A stretch of DNA of 64,000 nucleotides from QUBU01 sp014337915 (GTDB lineage: Bacteria > Pseudomonadota > Gammaproteobacteria > Steroidobacterales > GCA-2729495): assembly GCA_030263395.1 (NCBI GenBank), contig SZOW01000003.1:1-64000 (forward strand), read 5' to 3'. This document shows positions 55,860-63,768 of this stretch, one piece after another (the stretch's first letter is position 1; each line of letters begins with the position of its first letter). The notes under the pieces are model-generated. The model had not been told where the DNA came from. It worked only from the letters and a program-made list of their open reading frames with translations, and made no database searches. A program made the translations under genes and the position numbers.

Positions 55860-56648
55860 TCAGACGCGGTAGCGGTATTCCCGTCCCGCCTCGCGCTCGA
55901 TGTCGGGCGGGTAGCTGGCGCGCTTGTCAGCGTAGTACTGCAGCAGGTGGTCACCTTCGCTGGCGCGGTTGTAGGTGTAGTAGAGCACGCGGCGTGCCTC
56001 GCCGCTGTTGTTGGCAGCCGAGCGGTGCGGGATGAAGGAATCGAAGAACACCACGTCGCCCGGCTCGGCCTCGATGTGCCGCCAGCGCAGGCCGGCAAGC
56101 TGGGCGGCGGTCAGCGGTTCCCACTCGCGGCCAATCAGCTGGTGGGCACCATCGAAGCCGCTGGCCATCTCCAGGCAACCGTTGGCGATGGTCGCGCGAT
56201 CGACCGTGACCAGCGCCGTGATGTGCAGCTGCGCATAGCGCGACCAGCCGGCCTGCACGTCCTGGTGCGGCTCGAAGCCACCGCCACCAGGCAGCTTGAA
56301 GTTGATCTTGTCCTTGAACAGCACCGCGGGCTCGCCGAACAGCTGGCCGCAGGCACCCTGCAGCTTCACGCCCGTCGCCAGACGCCGGAAGCCCGCGTGC
56401 CAGGGCAGCACGTTCTCCATGCGGTTGAGCAGGCGCTGGCCGGTGCCAGCCTGCTCGAAGTACATCATGTGGCGGCCCGCGGTCTCCGGCCAGGCCTGGA
56501 CCTCGTCGGTCCAGCGGCGGATGTCCGCCACCTCCGCGGCCGTGAACAGGCCAGGCAGCACCAGGAAACCGTCGCTGCGAAAGCGCGCCAGCTGGGCGGC
56601 ATCCAGCGGCCCCGCGGTACCGGCACGGGCATGAGCTCCAGGATTCAA
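55860..56648 (-). CDS. Phytanoyl-CoA dioxygenase (PhyH)-family oxygenase
   Basis: A 262-residue Fe(II)/2-oxoglutarate oxygenase. The iron-binding facial triad is visible as His128 and Asp130 in EPHQDVQAG and His208 in FIPHRSAANN; an arginine near 219 should hold 2-oxoglutarate. Members of this family hydroxylate 2-aminoethylphosphonate at C1 (PhnY type). As the first gene of the operon it may hydroxylate the phosphonate; the acceptor could also be a lipid. The start is TTG at 56646-56648 with an AGGAG about five bases ahead. It ends 22 bases before the PEP mutase start. Confidence 0.86.
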   Translation of the reverse strand: MNPGAHARAGTAGPLDAAQLARFRSDGFLVLPGLFTAAEVADIRRWTDEVQAWPETAGRHMMYFEQAGTGQRLLNRMENVLPWHAGFRRLATGVKLQGACGQLFGEPAVLFKDKINFKLPGGGGFEPHQDVQAGWSRYAQLHITALVTVDRATIANGCLEMASGFDGAHQLIGREWEPLTAAQLAGLRWRHIEAEPGDVVFFDSFIPHRSAANNSGEARRVLYYTYNRASEGDHLLQYYADKRASYPPDIEREAGREYRYRV

Positions 56649-56777
56649 ATCAGCTCCTATCCTGTTGATCTGGTAAAACTATTATCGCCATTCCAATCCT
56701 GCCCTGGCACCCGCAGGGCGGAATTGTCCGCTGCGCCTGCCGAGTCCGCAACTGGAAAGCGGCGCCGCTCCGCTCGC
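56649..56777 (-). promoter_or_regulatory. Leader of the phosphonate operon
   Basis: This 129-base gap is the only obvious promoter region for the nine-gene cluster. It is A+T-richer near the start and contains GATAAT on the minus strand (56681-56686) without a clear -35 at 17 bases. An inverted repeat GCCCTG/CAGGGC with a seven-base loop (56701-56719) lies upstream; it could end the beta-propeller transcript or serve as an operator. Confidence 0.3.
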
Positions 56778-57704
56778 CTACCAGGGCCCCTGCAACTCGA
56801 TCCGGCAGAGGCGGGCCGGGAGGCTGGCGTCATCGGGATCGCTGATCGCCCAGCCACGGTTCGGGTCAGCCGGGTCGAGGCACAGTCCCTCGAGCTTGTG
56901 GGCATGGACCGCGCCGCCCGCCTCGCGCAACTCGATCCAGCGTGCGCGTCCGCGGCGGATGATGCCAAGCGCCGAGCCCGCCACCGCCCCATCCACCGCC
57001 GGGCCGGCGCTGTCTTCGGCCGCTGCCAGGTACAGCGTGCCGCCGCCCGTGGCTGCCGCGACATCGGTGAAACCCAGCGCCACGCCCTCGATCGAGCCGA
57101 GTTCGTAACGAGTCACGCAGCCGGGGCGCCAGCTGGCGCAAACCGCGTCGGCCTGCAGGGGCAGCACCCGCCGCGGCAGGTCGAGGCTCGCATTGCTGCC
57201 GCCACGCCCGCCGCGGTTGAACAGCCGCAGTCCGCTGCGCTGGGCCAGAGCGCCTTCGATGTTGAGCACGCCGCCGGTGAATGTCGTGGTGGCATGCAGC
57301 ACCGCATACAGCGCATCGGCAGCGTACACCGTGATCCGCGGCCGTGCCGGGTCGCAGAGCACGGCCACGCGCCAGGGAGGACTGCGGCTGCCGGAACTGA
57401 ACAGCAGCAGCGCCTCCGTCTGCCCTGCACCACCGATAGCTGCGCAGGCCTCGAAGTCGAAACGGGGTGGGTCGTCCGCGCGCCGCGGCACCGGCACCAT
57501 GTCCACGGCGGCGTCGGCGGGATCCACCAGGGCGACGGCATCGGCGCTGTCCTGGGCCACGGCGAGCCGGTTGCCGAACCAGGCGAGGCTCGACCCGCCA
57601 CGCACCGGCAGGCCCGGACCCGCAGCGTCTTTCCAGCACAGCTCACGGACGCCAGTCACGGTGGCGCGCAGCCGTGGGTCACGCCGGGCGAGGCAGTGAT
57701 GCAC
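56778..57704 (-). CDS. Predicted beta-propeller protein of unknown function
   Basis: A 308-residue protein, probably starting with GTG at 57702-57704, whose glycine/aspartate-spaced strand repeats (for example LAVAQDSADAVALVD and GGTLYLAAAEDSAG) suggest a beta-propeller, loosely like phytase-like or SdiA-regulated proteins and DUF6929. The tail HKLEGLCLDPADPNRGWAI resembles the closing blade of such propellers. There is no convincing signal peptide. The ribosome binding site is poor. It follows the secreted protein gene by 15 bases and lies upstream of the phosphonate operon on the same strand. Confidence 0.6.
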   Translation of the reverse strand: MHHCLARRDPRLRATVTGVRELCWKDAAGPGLPVRGGSSLAWFGNRLAVAQDSADAVALVDPADAAVDMVPVPRRADDPPRFDFEACAAIGGAGQTEALLLFSSGSRSPPWRVAVLCDPARPRITVYAADALYAVLHATTTFTGGVLNIEGALAQRSGLRLFNRGGRGGSNASLDLPRRVLPLQADAVCASWRPGCVTRYELGSIEGVALGFTDVAAATGGGTLYLAAAEDSAGPAVDGAVAGSALGIIRRGRARWIELREAGGAVHAHKLEGLCLDPADPNRGWAISDPDDASLPARLCRIELQGPW

Positions 57705-57719
57705 GGCGCTGGCCGGCAG

Positions 57720-58421
57720 CTACTGTGGCGTGACCGCGGCGCCCTCGCCCGCGGTGATGGTCGCGCCGGCAGGCATGGCGCCCCTGGCCACGGCCTCGAT
57801 GTAGTCCACCGTCGGCAGGTGGCAGTAACACTGGCCCTGGAAGCGCTCCGGCAGCAGCCGCGTATACCAGGCGTCGAAGTCCTGGTAGAGCCCGGGCGAG
57901 GCCAGGTGCACGCGGCCATCGGCAGCGGCGTAGATCGCCTGGAAATCACCGAGGTAGGACTGGCCGGTGACGTAGGGCTCATTGGCGTCGATAACGAAGG
58001 CAGCCGCGCGCGCCGCCGCAGCATCCTCGCCGGCCGCGCGCAGGGCGGCTACCGCCTGGTCACGCACCAGGCGGGTGAGGTCCGGGCAGGAGCGCTGCGC
58101 GCCCGCCGCCTGCGGGCCATAAGTCGCGCGCAGCTGCGCTGCCGTCTTGACCTTGCAGGAGACGACGATCGGCGTCGATCCGGCGTAAGTCACCACCTGG
58201 TAGATCCGCAGCGGCCGCGCCTGCGGCTTGGAGTGCCGGTACGACGGCATGTCGGTAAAAACCCTGTTCTCGCCGCGCATGGCGGTACTGGCGAGGAACT
58301 GCTGGGCGGCGATGCAGAACTCGGGCGAGGCCGATGCCGGCAACGGAGCGGCGCGCGCGCCGGGCGCCAGGCCGGCGATCGCAAGGCCCAGCAATGCGGA
58401 AAAAATGCAGCTCCTGTCCAA
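57720..58421 (-). CDS. Secreted protein of unknown function
   Basis: About 233 residues with an N-terminal signal peptide (FSALLGLAIAGLAPGARA) and at least five cysteines that could pair in the periplasm, including FCIAAQQF, VSCKVKTAAQL, RSCPDL and CYCHLPTVDYIE. I recognise no family. The start is taken as TTG at 58419-58421, preceded by AAAGGA at a reasonable distance; CTG just upstream is also possible. It lies between the isocitrate-lyase-family gene and the propeller gene. Confidence 0.6.
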   Translation of the reverse strand: MDRSCIFSALLGLAIAGLAPGARAAPLPASASPEFCIAAQQFLASTAMRGENRVFTDMPSYRHSKPQARPLRIYQVVTYAGSTPIVVSCKVKTAAQLRATYGPQAAGAQRSCPDLTRLVRDQAVAALRAAGEDAAAARAAAFVIDANEPYVTGQSYLGDFQAIYAAADGRVHLASPGLYQDFDAWYTRLLPERFQGQCYCHLPTVDYIEAVARGAMPAGATITAGEGAAVTPQ

Positions 58422-58434
58422 CAGACCAGTCCTT

Positions 58435-59310
58435 TCAGGATGCAGGATCACGGTAGCGCTCACCGGCTGCCAGCAGGGCATCGGTGCCGATCACCGCGTT
58501 GATACCCTTGAAGTCCGCCATCTGGCCGAGCATGTTCCGCGTGGTTCCGTCACGGCGCAGCGTCGCGAGGTAGCCGGAGGCGGCATGGATCACCACGCGC
58601 AGCATGGCGCCCGGGAAGATGGCAAGGCGGAATCCCAGCGCCTGCAGTTCGCCGATGGACAGCAGCGGGCTGCGCCCTCCCTCCACCATGTTCGCCAGCA
58701 GCGGCACCTGCTGGCCGAGTTCGCGGCCGGCGCGCGCGAATTCCTCCGTGCTGCGCAGTGCCTCGACGAACACCACGTCGGCACCGGCCTCCGCATAGGC
58801 CGCAGCGCGGGCCAGGCCGGCATCGAGTCCTTCCACGGCCACCGCATCGCTACGCGCCACGATCACGGTGTCGGCATCCGCGCGGGCATCCTGCGCCGCG
58901 CGGATCTTGCCGAGCATCTCGGCGGTCGATACCAGCGCCTTGCCATCGAGGTGGCCGCAGCGCTTCGGGGCCTGCTGGTCCTCGAGCTGGATGCCCGAGG
59001 CGCCCATGCGCTCGAGCAGGCGCACGGTGCGCTGCACGTTGAGCGCGTTGCCGAAGCCGTTGTCGGCATCGACGATCAGCGGCAGCGTGACGCGCTCGCG
59101 CATGCCGGCGACGGTATCGGCCACTTCGCTGAGTGTCGTCAGGCCGAGGTCGGGACGCGCGATGCGCGTGAAGGCGATGCTGGCGCCACTGACGTAGGCA
59201 CAGCCAAACCCCGCCTGCTCCACCAGCAATGCGGTGAGCGCGTCGTAGCAGCCCGGGGCAATGAATGCCGGCCCGGCCAGCAACTCGCGCAGTCTCCGGG
59301 CATGGGACAT
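58435..59310 (-). CDS. Isocitrate lyase/PEP mutase-family lyase or decarboxylase
   Basis: A 291-residue enzyme of the isocitrate lyase superfamily. The metal-binding VDADNGFGNALNVQRTV and the EDQQAPKRCGH motif with the catalytic cysteine identify it as a C-C lyase or oxaloacetate decarboxylase type, not a PEP mutase (the EDKxxxxxNS motif is absent). With the adjacent aconitase-like pair it resembles the dimethylmaleate hydratase/dimethylmalate lyase pair of nicotinate fermentation, or a methylisocitrate-lyase-like step. The ATG at 59308-59310 shares one base with the small-subunit stop. It is the last gene of the operon. Confidence 0.85.
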   Translation of the reverse strand: MSHARRLRELLAGPAFIAPGCYDALTALLVEQAGFGCAYVSGASIAFTRIARPDLGLTTLSEVADTVAGMRERVTLPLIVDADNGFGNALNVQRTVRLLERMGASGIQLEDQQAPKRCGHLDGKALVSTAEMLGKIRAAQDARADADTVIVARSDAVAVEGLDAGLARAAAYAEAGADVVFVEALRSTEEFARAGRELGQQVPLLANMVEGGRSPLLSIGELQALGFRLAIFPGAMLRVVIHAASGYLATLRRDGTTRNMLGQMADFKGINAVIGTDALLAAGERYRDPAS

Positions 59311-59828
59311 CAGGCCTGCTCCGCTGGCGGCCGGGACAGCCGCTGCCTGAGGAAGGGTACCAGCCCGCCGGCGGCCACCATGTCCATGAGGTGGGCGGGA
59401 ATGCCGTTGACCCGGTACTCCCGCCCCGTGTCCAGGTTGCGCACCAGCCCCGCCACCGGTTCGACTTCCAGCTGCTGCCCCGCCAGGATCTCGCCGGCGG
59501 CCGGGAAGAACAGCGCTGGCAGGCCGAAGTTCAGCGCATTGCGGTAGAAGATGCGGCCGAAGGACTGCGCCAGCACCGCGCCCACGCCCAGCTGCACCAG
59601 CACCATCGCCGCCTGCTCGCGCGCCGAACCCACTCCAAAGCGCCGGCCGGCGACGATGATGTCGCCCGGGCGCACGCTCGCGGCAAAGGCCGGGTCCACC
59701 GCTTCCAGGCAATGCCTGGCCATCTCCTCCAGCGGCGCCTTGAAGTACAGCCCAGGCGCCATGACGTCGGTATCGATGTCGTCGCCGAACAGCCAGGCCC
59801 TGCCGGCCAGTGGCGCCACCGGGCTCAT
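59310..59828 (-). CDS. Aconitase-family hydratase small subunit (LeuD-like)
   Basis: A 172-residue swivel-domain subunit, with FGDDIDTDVMAPG and GRRFGVGSAREQAAM, the GSxRE substrate-binding motif, and FGRIFYRNALNFGLP. Such subunits pair with a separate large subunit in isopropylmalate isomerase, homoaconitase and dimethylmaleate hydratase. It is probably not the leucine-pathway enzyme because leuA and leuB are not nearby and the operon contains a lyase. Its ATG at 59828 overlaps the large-subunit stop (ATGA). Confidence 0.86.
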   Translation of the reverse strand: MSPVAPLAGRAWLFGDDIDTDVMAPGLYFKAPLEEMARHCLEAVDPAFAASVRPGDIIVAGRRFGVGSAREQAAMVLVQLGVGAVLAQSFGRIFYRNALNFGLPALFFPAAGEILAGQQLEVEPVAGLVRNLDTGREYRVNGIPAHLMDMVAAGGLVPFLRQRLSRPPAEQA

Positions 59829-61144
59829 GCGAGGAACTCCCGCGGATCGGCGATGCGGCCGGCGACGGCCGAGGCCGCTACCGTATAGGGTGACCCGAGG
59901 TAGACCTGCGCGCTGCTGGCGCCCATGCGGCCACGGAAGTTGCGGTTGGTCGAGGAAATGCACACTTCGTCCTCCCCCAGCACACCCGCACCCAGCGCCG
60001 CACAGGCACCGCAGCCGCTCGGCAGCAGTGTCGCACCGGCGGCGGTGAGCGTCGCGAGCGTGCCATCCGCGGCCGCTGCGGCCCAGATCCGCTGCGAGGC
60101 CGGTGCGACCAGCAGCCGCACACCCGCCGCCACCTGCCGGCCGCGCAGCACCTCGGCGACGCAGTGCAGGTCACCGAGCTTCGCGCCCATGCACGAGCCG
60201 ATGTAGGCCTGGTCGATGGCGGTGCCGGCGAACTGCGTCACCGGTGCCGAGTTCGCCGGTGAATGCGGTGCCGCCACCTGGGGCGCGAGCGCAGCGACAT
60301 CCAGGGCGTGGACCTCGAGATAGCGCGCGTCCACGTCGCTGCGCCAGGCCAGCGCATCGTCCACTGGCTGCTGCCCAGCCGCCTGCAGCGCCGCCAGCGT
60401 CGTGGCATCGGCTTCGACCAGCCCGGTCTCGGCGCCCAGTTCGGCAGCCATGTTGCAGAGCACGGCGCGCTCCGCCAGTGGCATCGCCGCCACCGCCGTG
60501 CCACCGTACTCGATGGCGCGGAAGGCGTTGTCCATACCGAGCTCGCGGCACAGCTGCAGCATGATGTCCTTCGCGACCACGCCGCGGGCGAAACGCCCGG
60601 AGCAGTCCACGCGGATGGTCTCGGGCACCGGCACCCAGATCTCGCCGGTAACGGCCACGCCGGTCATCTCGATGGCACCGAGGCCCATGGCGTAGGCGGC
60701 CCCCGCCCCGGCGTTGCTGGTATGCGAGTCGCCACCGCAGATGAACATGCCCGGCTGCACCAGCCCGCGCTCGAGCAGCAGCACATGGCCGATGCCCTGC
60801 ATGTCGAAGAAGCGGTGGATACCGAACTCGCGCGCGAAGTCGCGGGTCAGCCGCAGGATGGCGGCGGAACCCGCGTCCACCGCCGGCACGAAATGATCGT
60901 TGACCAGCACGATGCGTCCGGCATCGTGCAGGCCGACGCCCAGCTCGCGCAGGCGCGGCCAGATGCGCCGCGGCCCGCCGGAATCCAGCAGCAGCACCAG
61001 GTCCGCGCGGCAGGTCACCACCTCGCCCGGCAGCACCTGGCTGCGCCCGCTGGCGCGGGCGATGATCTTCTGCGCCAGCGTCCGGCCTGCGCTGCCAGCA
61101 CCGCAACCAGCAGCGATCCCGGGGCCGGCGCCGGCCTCAGCCAT
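59825..61144 (-). CDS. Aconitase-family hydratase large subunit (LeuC-like)
   Basis: A 439-residue protein with the three cysteines that bind the catalytic 4Fe-4S cluster, one in YIGSCMGAKLGDL and two in GCGACAALG, and the FICGGDSHTSNAGAGAAYAMGLGA segment typical of hydratases (quoted in part: GDSHTSNAGAGAAYAMG). The N-terminal GRTLAQKIIARASG is also standard. It and the LeuD-like subunit should catalyse hydration/dehydration of a dicarboxylate such as a substituted malate. The ATG at 61144 overlaps the reductase gene by eight bases. Confidence 0.87.
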   Translation of the reverse strand: MAEAGAGPGIAAGCGAGSAGRTLAQKIIARASGRSQVLPGEVVTCRADLVLLLDSGGPRRIWPRLRELGVGLHDAGRIVLVNDHFVPAVDAGSAAILRLTRDFAREFGIHRFFDMQGIGHVLLLERGLVQPGMFICGGDSHTSNAGAGAAYAMGLGAIEMTGVAVTGEIWVPVPETIRVDCSGRFARGVVAKDIMLQLCRELGMDNAFRAIEYGGTAVAAMPLAERAVLCNMAAELGAETGLVEADATTLAALQAAGQQPVDDALAWRSDVDARYLEVHALDVAALAPQVAAPHSPANSAPVTQFAGTAIDQAYIGSCMGAKLGDLHCVAEVLRGRQVAAGVRLLVAPASQRIWAAAAADGTLATLTAAGATLLPSGCGACAALGAGVLGEDEVCISSTNRNFRGRMGASSAQVYLGSPYTVAASAVAGRIADPREFLA

Positions 61145-62117
61145 GGCAACCGGACAGGCGGGCACGCAGCCGCGCCAGCGCCAGCAGGCCGTCCAGCGCC
61201 GGCGTGCGCACATTGCGCAGGCGGCCGATTTCAGCCACCGCCCCGGCCACCGGGTCGATCTCGAGGCGCCGGCCGGCCTCGAGGTCCTGCAGGGTCGAGG
61301 TCTTGTGGGCCGCCAGCGGGCGGGTCAGTTCCATGAGCTGGCGCGGCTGCATCGGCACCCGCACCCCCAGCGCGCCTGCCACGCCGATGGCTTCCTGCAT
61401 CAGCGCCTGCAGCACCGCCGCGGCGGCCGGGTCGTCGAGCATCTGCCCGAGCGTGGCGCCGGTGAGCAGGCTGACCGGGTTGTAGGCGGCGTTGAGCGCG
61501 AGCTTGGTCCAGACTTCGGTGCGGATGTCCTGGCGTACCGGCGCCTCGATGCGCGCGGCCGACAGCATGGCGGCGATGGCGCGCACCCGCGCGGACAGCG
61601 AGCCATCAGGCTCGCCCAGCGAGAGGCGGTTGCCATAGACGTGCTCGACCACGCCGGGCTCCAGCACGCGCACCGCCGGATAGACGACGCAGCCGATGGC
61701 GTGCTCGGGCCCGACCAGTCGCCACAGCGATCCGCGCGGGTCCACCGTGGCCAGGGTCGGATTGATGCCCCCCGAGGTAGCACGGAAGAAATACCACCAG
61801 GGGAAGCCGTTGCCCACCGTCACCACGGCCGTGCCCGGCCCGAGCAGCGGGCGCAGCTGCGGGGCGATGGCCGGCAGGTCGTTGGCCTTGACCGTCAGGA
61901 ACAGCAGTTCCTGAGGGCCTGCTTCCTGCGCGCCTGCGACGGCCCGCAACTGCACTACCTCGCGCTTTCCGCCCTCCACCAGCACCAGGCCGCGCGCGCG
62001 CAGCGCCTCGAGGGTGGCACCACGGGCGATGGCCGTGACACGCACGCCGGAGAGCGCAAGCCGGGCCGCGAGCCAGCTGCCGATGGCGCCGAGGCCGAAG
62101 ACGCAGGCGGTGTTCAT
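61137..62117 (-). CDS. Ketopantoate reductase-like (PanE/ApbA) dehydrogenase
   Basis: A 326-residue NADP-dependent oxidoreductase with the Rossmann motif FGLGAIGSWLAARL and the catalytic EVWTKLALNAAYNPVSLLTG segment containing the conserved lysine and asparagine (quoted as WTKLALNAAYNPVSL). The family includes 2-dehydropantoate reductase, but operon context (decarboxylase, hydratase, lyase) favours reduction of a 2-oxo acid in a catabolic route. Its start is ATG at 62117, 24 bases after the UbiD-like gene. Confidence 0.85.
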   Translation of the reverse strand: MNTACVFGLGAIGSWLAARLALSGVRVTAIARGATLEALRARGLVLVEGGKREVVQLRAVAGAQEAGPQELLFLTVKANDLPAIAPQLRPLLGPGTAVVTVGNGFPWWYFFRATSGGINPTLATVDPRGSLWRLVGPEHAIGCVVYPAVRVLEPGVVEHVYGNRLSLGEPDGSLSARVRAIAAMLSAARIEAPVRQDIRTEVWTKLALNAAYNPVSLLTGATLGQMLDDPAAAAVLQALMQEAIGVAGALGVRVPMQPRQLMELTRPLAAHKTSTLQDLEAGRRLEIDPVAGAVAEIGRLRNVRTPALDGLLALARLRARLSGCHG

Positions 62118-62141
62118 CGTCTGGCCATGCCGGGCCCGCGC

Positions 62142-63638
62142 CTAGAGGATCCCGGCCAGCTTCGCGGCCACGCTGCGCACCTGGGCGGGATCCGCCTGGC
62201 TGACCTCGGCGTACTCGCTGAAGCGCTCCGGGACCTTGATGGTGGCATCGATGCCCATCTGCTCCGAGGTCGTCGGAAAGCCCTGCGGACCCTTGGGCGC
62301 CGACGGATCGAGCACCATGGCCTGCGCGCTGCGGTTGATGATGATGTCGCTGTAGGGCTGCACCCGGGTCTGGATCGCCCACTCCACGGCCTCGAGGTCG
62401 TAGGGATCCACGTCCGGGCCGACGACTACCAGGATCTTGGCGGTGCGTGGCCAGCGGCCCGCCGCGCCCCAGGCCGCGTGCAGCACGTACTTGCCGAACT
62501 CCGGGTGGGGCTTGGCGGCACCGTCCACGTTGAGCTGCACGATGTAGGTCATGTTCGGCGTGACCACCACGTCCTTGACCTCCGGCAGCTTGCGCTGCAG
62601 GTCCGCCAGCAGCTCGCCCTCCACCGGTAGCAGCGCCATGTAGTTGTGGTCGAAGGGCGGCATCATCTCGATGGTGCCGTACCAGAGCGGATCCCGACGG
62701 TGGGTGATGGCGGTGATATCGAAGATCGGGAAGATCTGGTGCTTGTCGTAGTAGCCTACGGAGTTGGAATGCCAGCCGATGATGTCGGTGGGCACGTCCG
62801 GGCGGAACACGCCCTCGATGATGTACTCGGCGGTGGCCGGCACCTCGAGGTCGACGCTCTCGCACTTCACCAGTTCCACGGGACTGCCGCGCAGCCCGCC
62901 GGCGTAGTCGTACTCGTCCATGCCGAAGGGAATGCCGGTGGCGCAGGCGAGGTGCAGGGCCGGATCCACCTGGCAGGCAATGGCCAGCTCCAGCGGCCTG
63001 CCGAGCTTCTGCGCCCGTGCCAGGTGCAGGCCGATGTGGTTCATGGGCGGGTTCCAGAAAGCGAAGATCGAGAGCTGCTTCTTCATCTGCTCTTCGCTGT
63101 AGCTGCCGCCCTGCGGGTGCTCGCAGTTCCAGAAACTGGTGACGCGGTAGGCGCCGACGTTGCGGACGCCGGTCTCCGGGTCTTTGGTCACCACCACGCC
63201 GCCGGTGATGTAGGACGAGCCCTCGCGGCCGAAGAACACATGCGGGATATGCCGGTCGACCGACACCTGGTCACGCGGGATGACCACCTCCTTGCAGGGG
63301 GCCCGCGCGCGGTCCACCAGCGTCGGCTTGATCCAGCTGCCGGGCTCCTGCAGCACCTTCACATGGCGCAGCTTGGCCTCCAGCGGGTCGCGGGTGCCGA
63401 GGATCATCGCCGTGCGTTCGCGGGTGCCGTAGGGATTGAACACCAGCGGCACGCCGGGTGTGTTGTAGCCCTCGAGCCGGTCCAGCACCAGGGCCGGGCC
63501 ATCGGTCTGCGCCAGGTGGCGCATCAGCGCCTGGAGTTCGTTGCGGCCACGCTCGACATTGAACGGCACGCTGACACGCCGGAGCTGCCCCTGCTGCTCG
63601 AGCTGGGCGAGGAAGTCACGCAAGTCCCTGTATGCCAT
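62142..63638 (-). CDS. UbiD-family decarboxylase
   Basis: A 498-residue decarboxylase that should use prenylated FMN. Family features are the start YRDLRDFLAQLEQQGQLRRV, the SYITGGVVVTKDPETGVRNVG segment, and AACQVDPALHLACATGIP-like core (seen as AIACQVDPALHLACATG). UbiD enzymes decarboxylate aromatic or unsaturated acids reversibly; ubiquinone synthesis is the classical role but this member is in a catabolic-looking operon. No ubiX flavin prenyltransferase is adjacent. The ATG at 63638 heads the operon and is divergent from the dehydrogenase gene. Confidence 0.88.
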   Translation of the reverse strand: MAYRDLRDFLAQLEQQGQLRRVSVPFNVERGRNELQALMRHLAQTDGPALVLDRLEGYNTPGVPLVFNPYGTRERTAMILGTRDPLEAKLRHVKVLQEPGSWIKPTLVDRARAPCKEVVIPRDQVSVDRHIPHVFFGREGSSYITGGVVVTKDPETGVRNVGAYRVTSFWNCEHPQGGSYSEEQMKKQLSIFAFWNPPMNHIGLHLARAQKLGRPLELAIACQVDPALHLACATGIPFGMDEYDYAGGLRGSPVELVKCESVDLEVPATAEYIIEGVFRPDVPTDIIGWHSNSVGYYDKHQIFPIFDITAITHRRDPLWYGTIEMMPPFDHNYMALLPVEGELLADLQRKLPEVKDVVVTPNMTYIVQLNVDGAAKPHPEFGKYVLHAAWGAAGRWPRTAKILVVVGPDVDPYDLEAVEWAIQTRVQPYSDIIINRSAQAMVLDPSAPKGPQGFPTTSEQMGIDATIKVPERFSEYAEVSQADPAQVRSVAAKLAGIL

Positions 63639-63768
63639 CGGGCGATTCTCCGGAATCGGGCGGTCTGCAACGCTGCGGCCGGTGATCCTGTCCGCAGCGC
63701 AAACATAGCATTTGTGAGGTTCCAACGTATCATGCGCCGGTCGCCAGCGAATTCCCGGGGATCTGCCC

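Noticed and set aside
58435..59310. A second PEP mutase
   Set aside because: The sequence has KRCGH and lacks the EDKxxxxxNS mutase signature, so it is a lyase or decarboxylase of the same superfamily.
59310..61144. Leucine-pathway isopropylmalate isomerase
   Set aside because: No leuA or leuB adjoins; a lyase and decarboxylase do, which favours another substrate.
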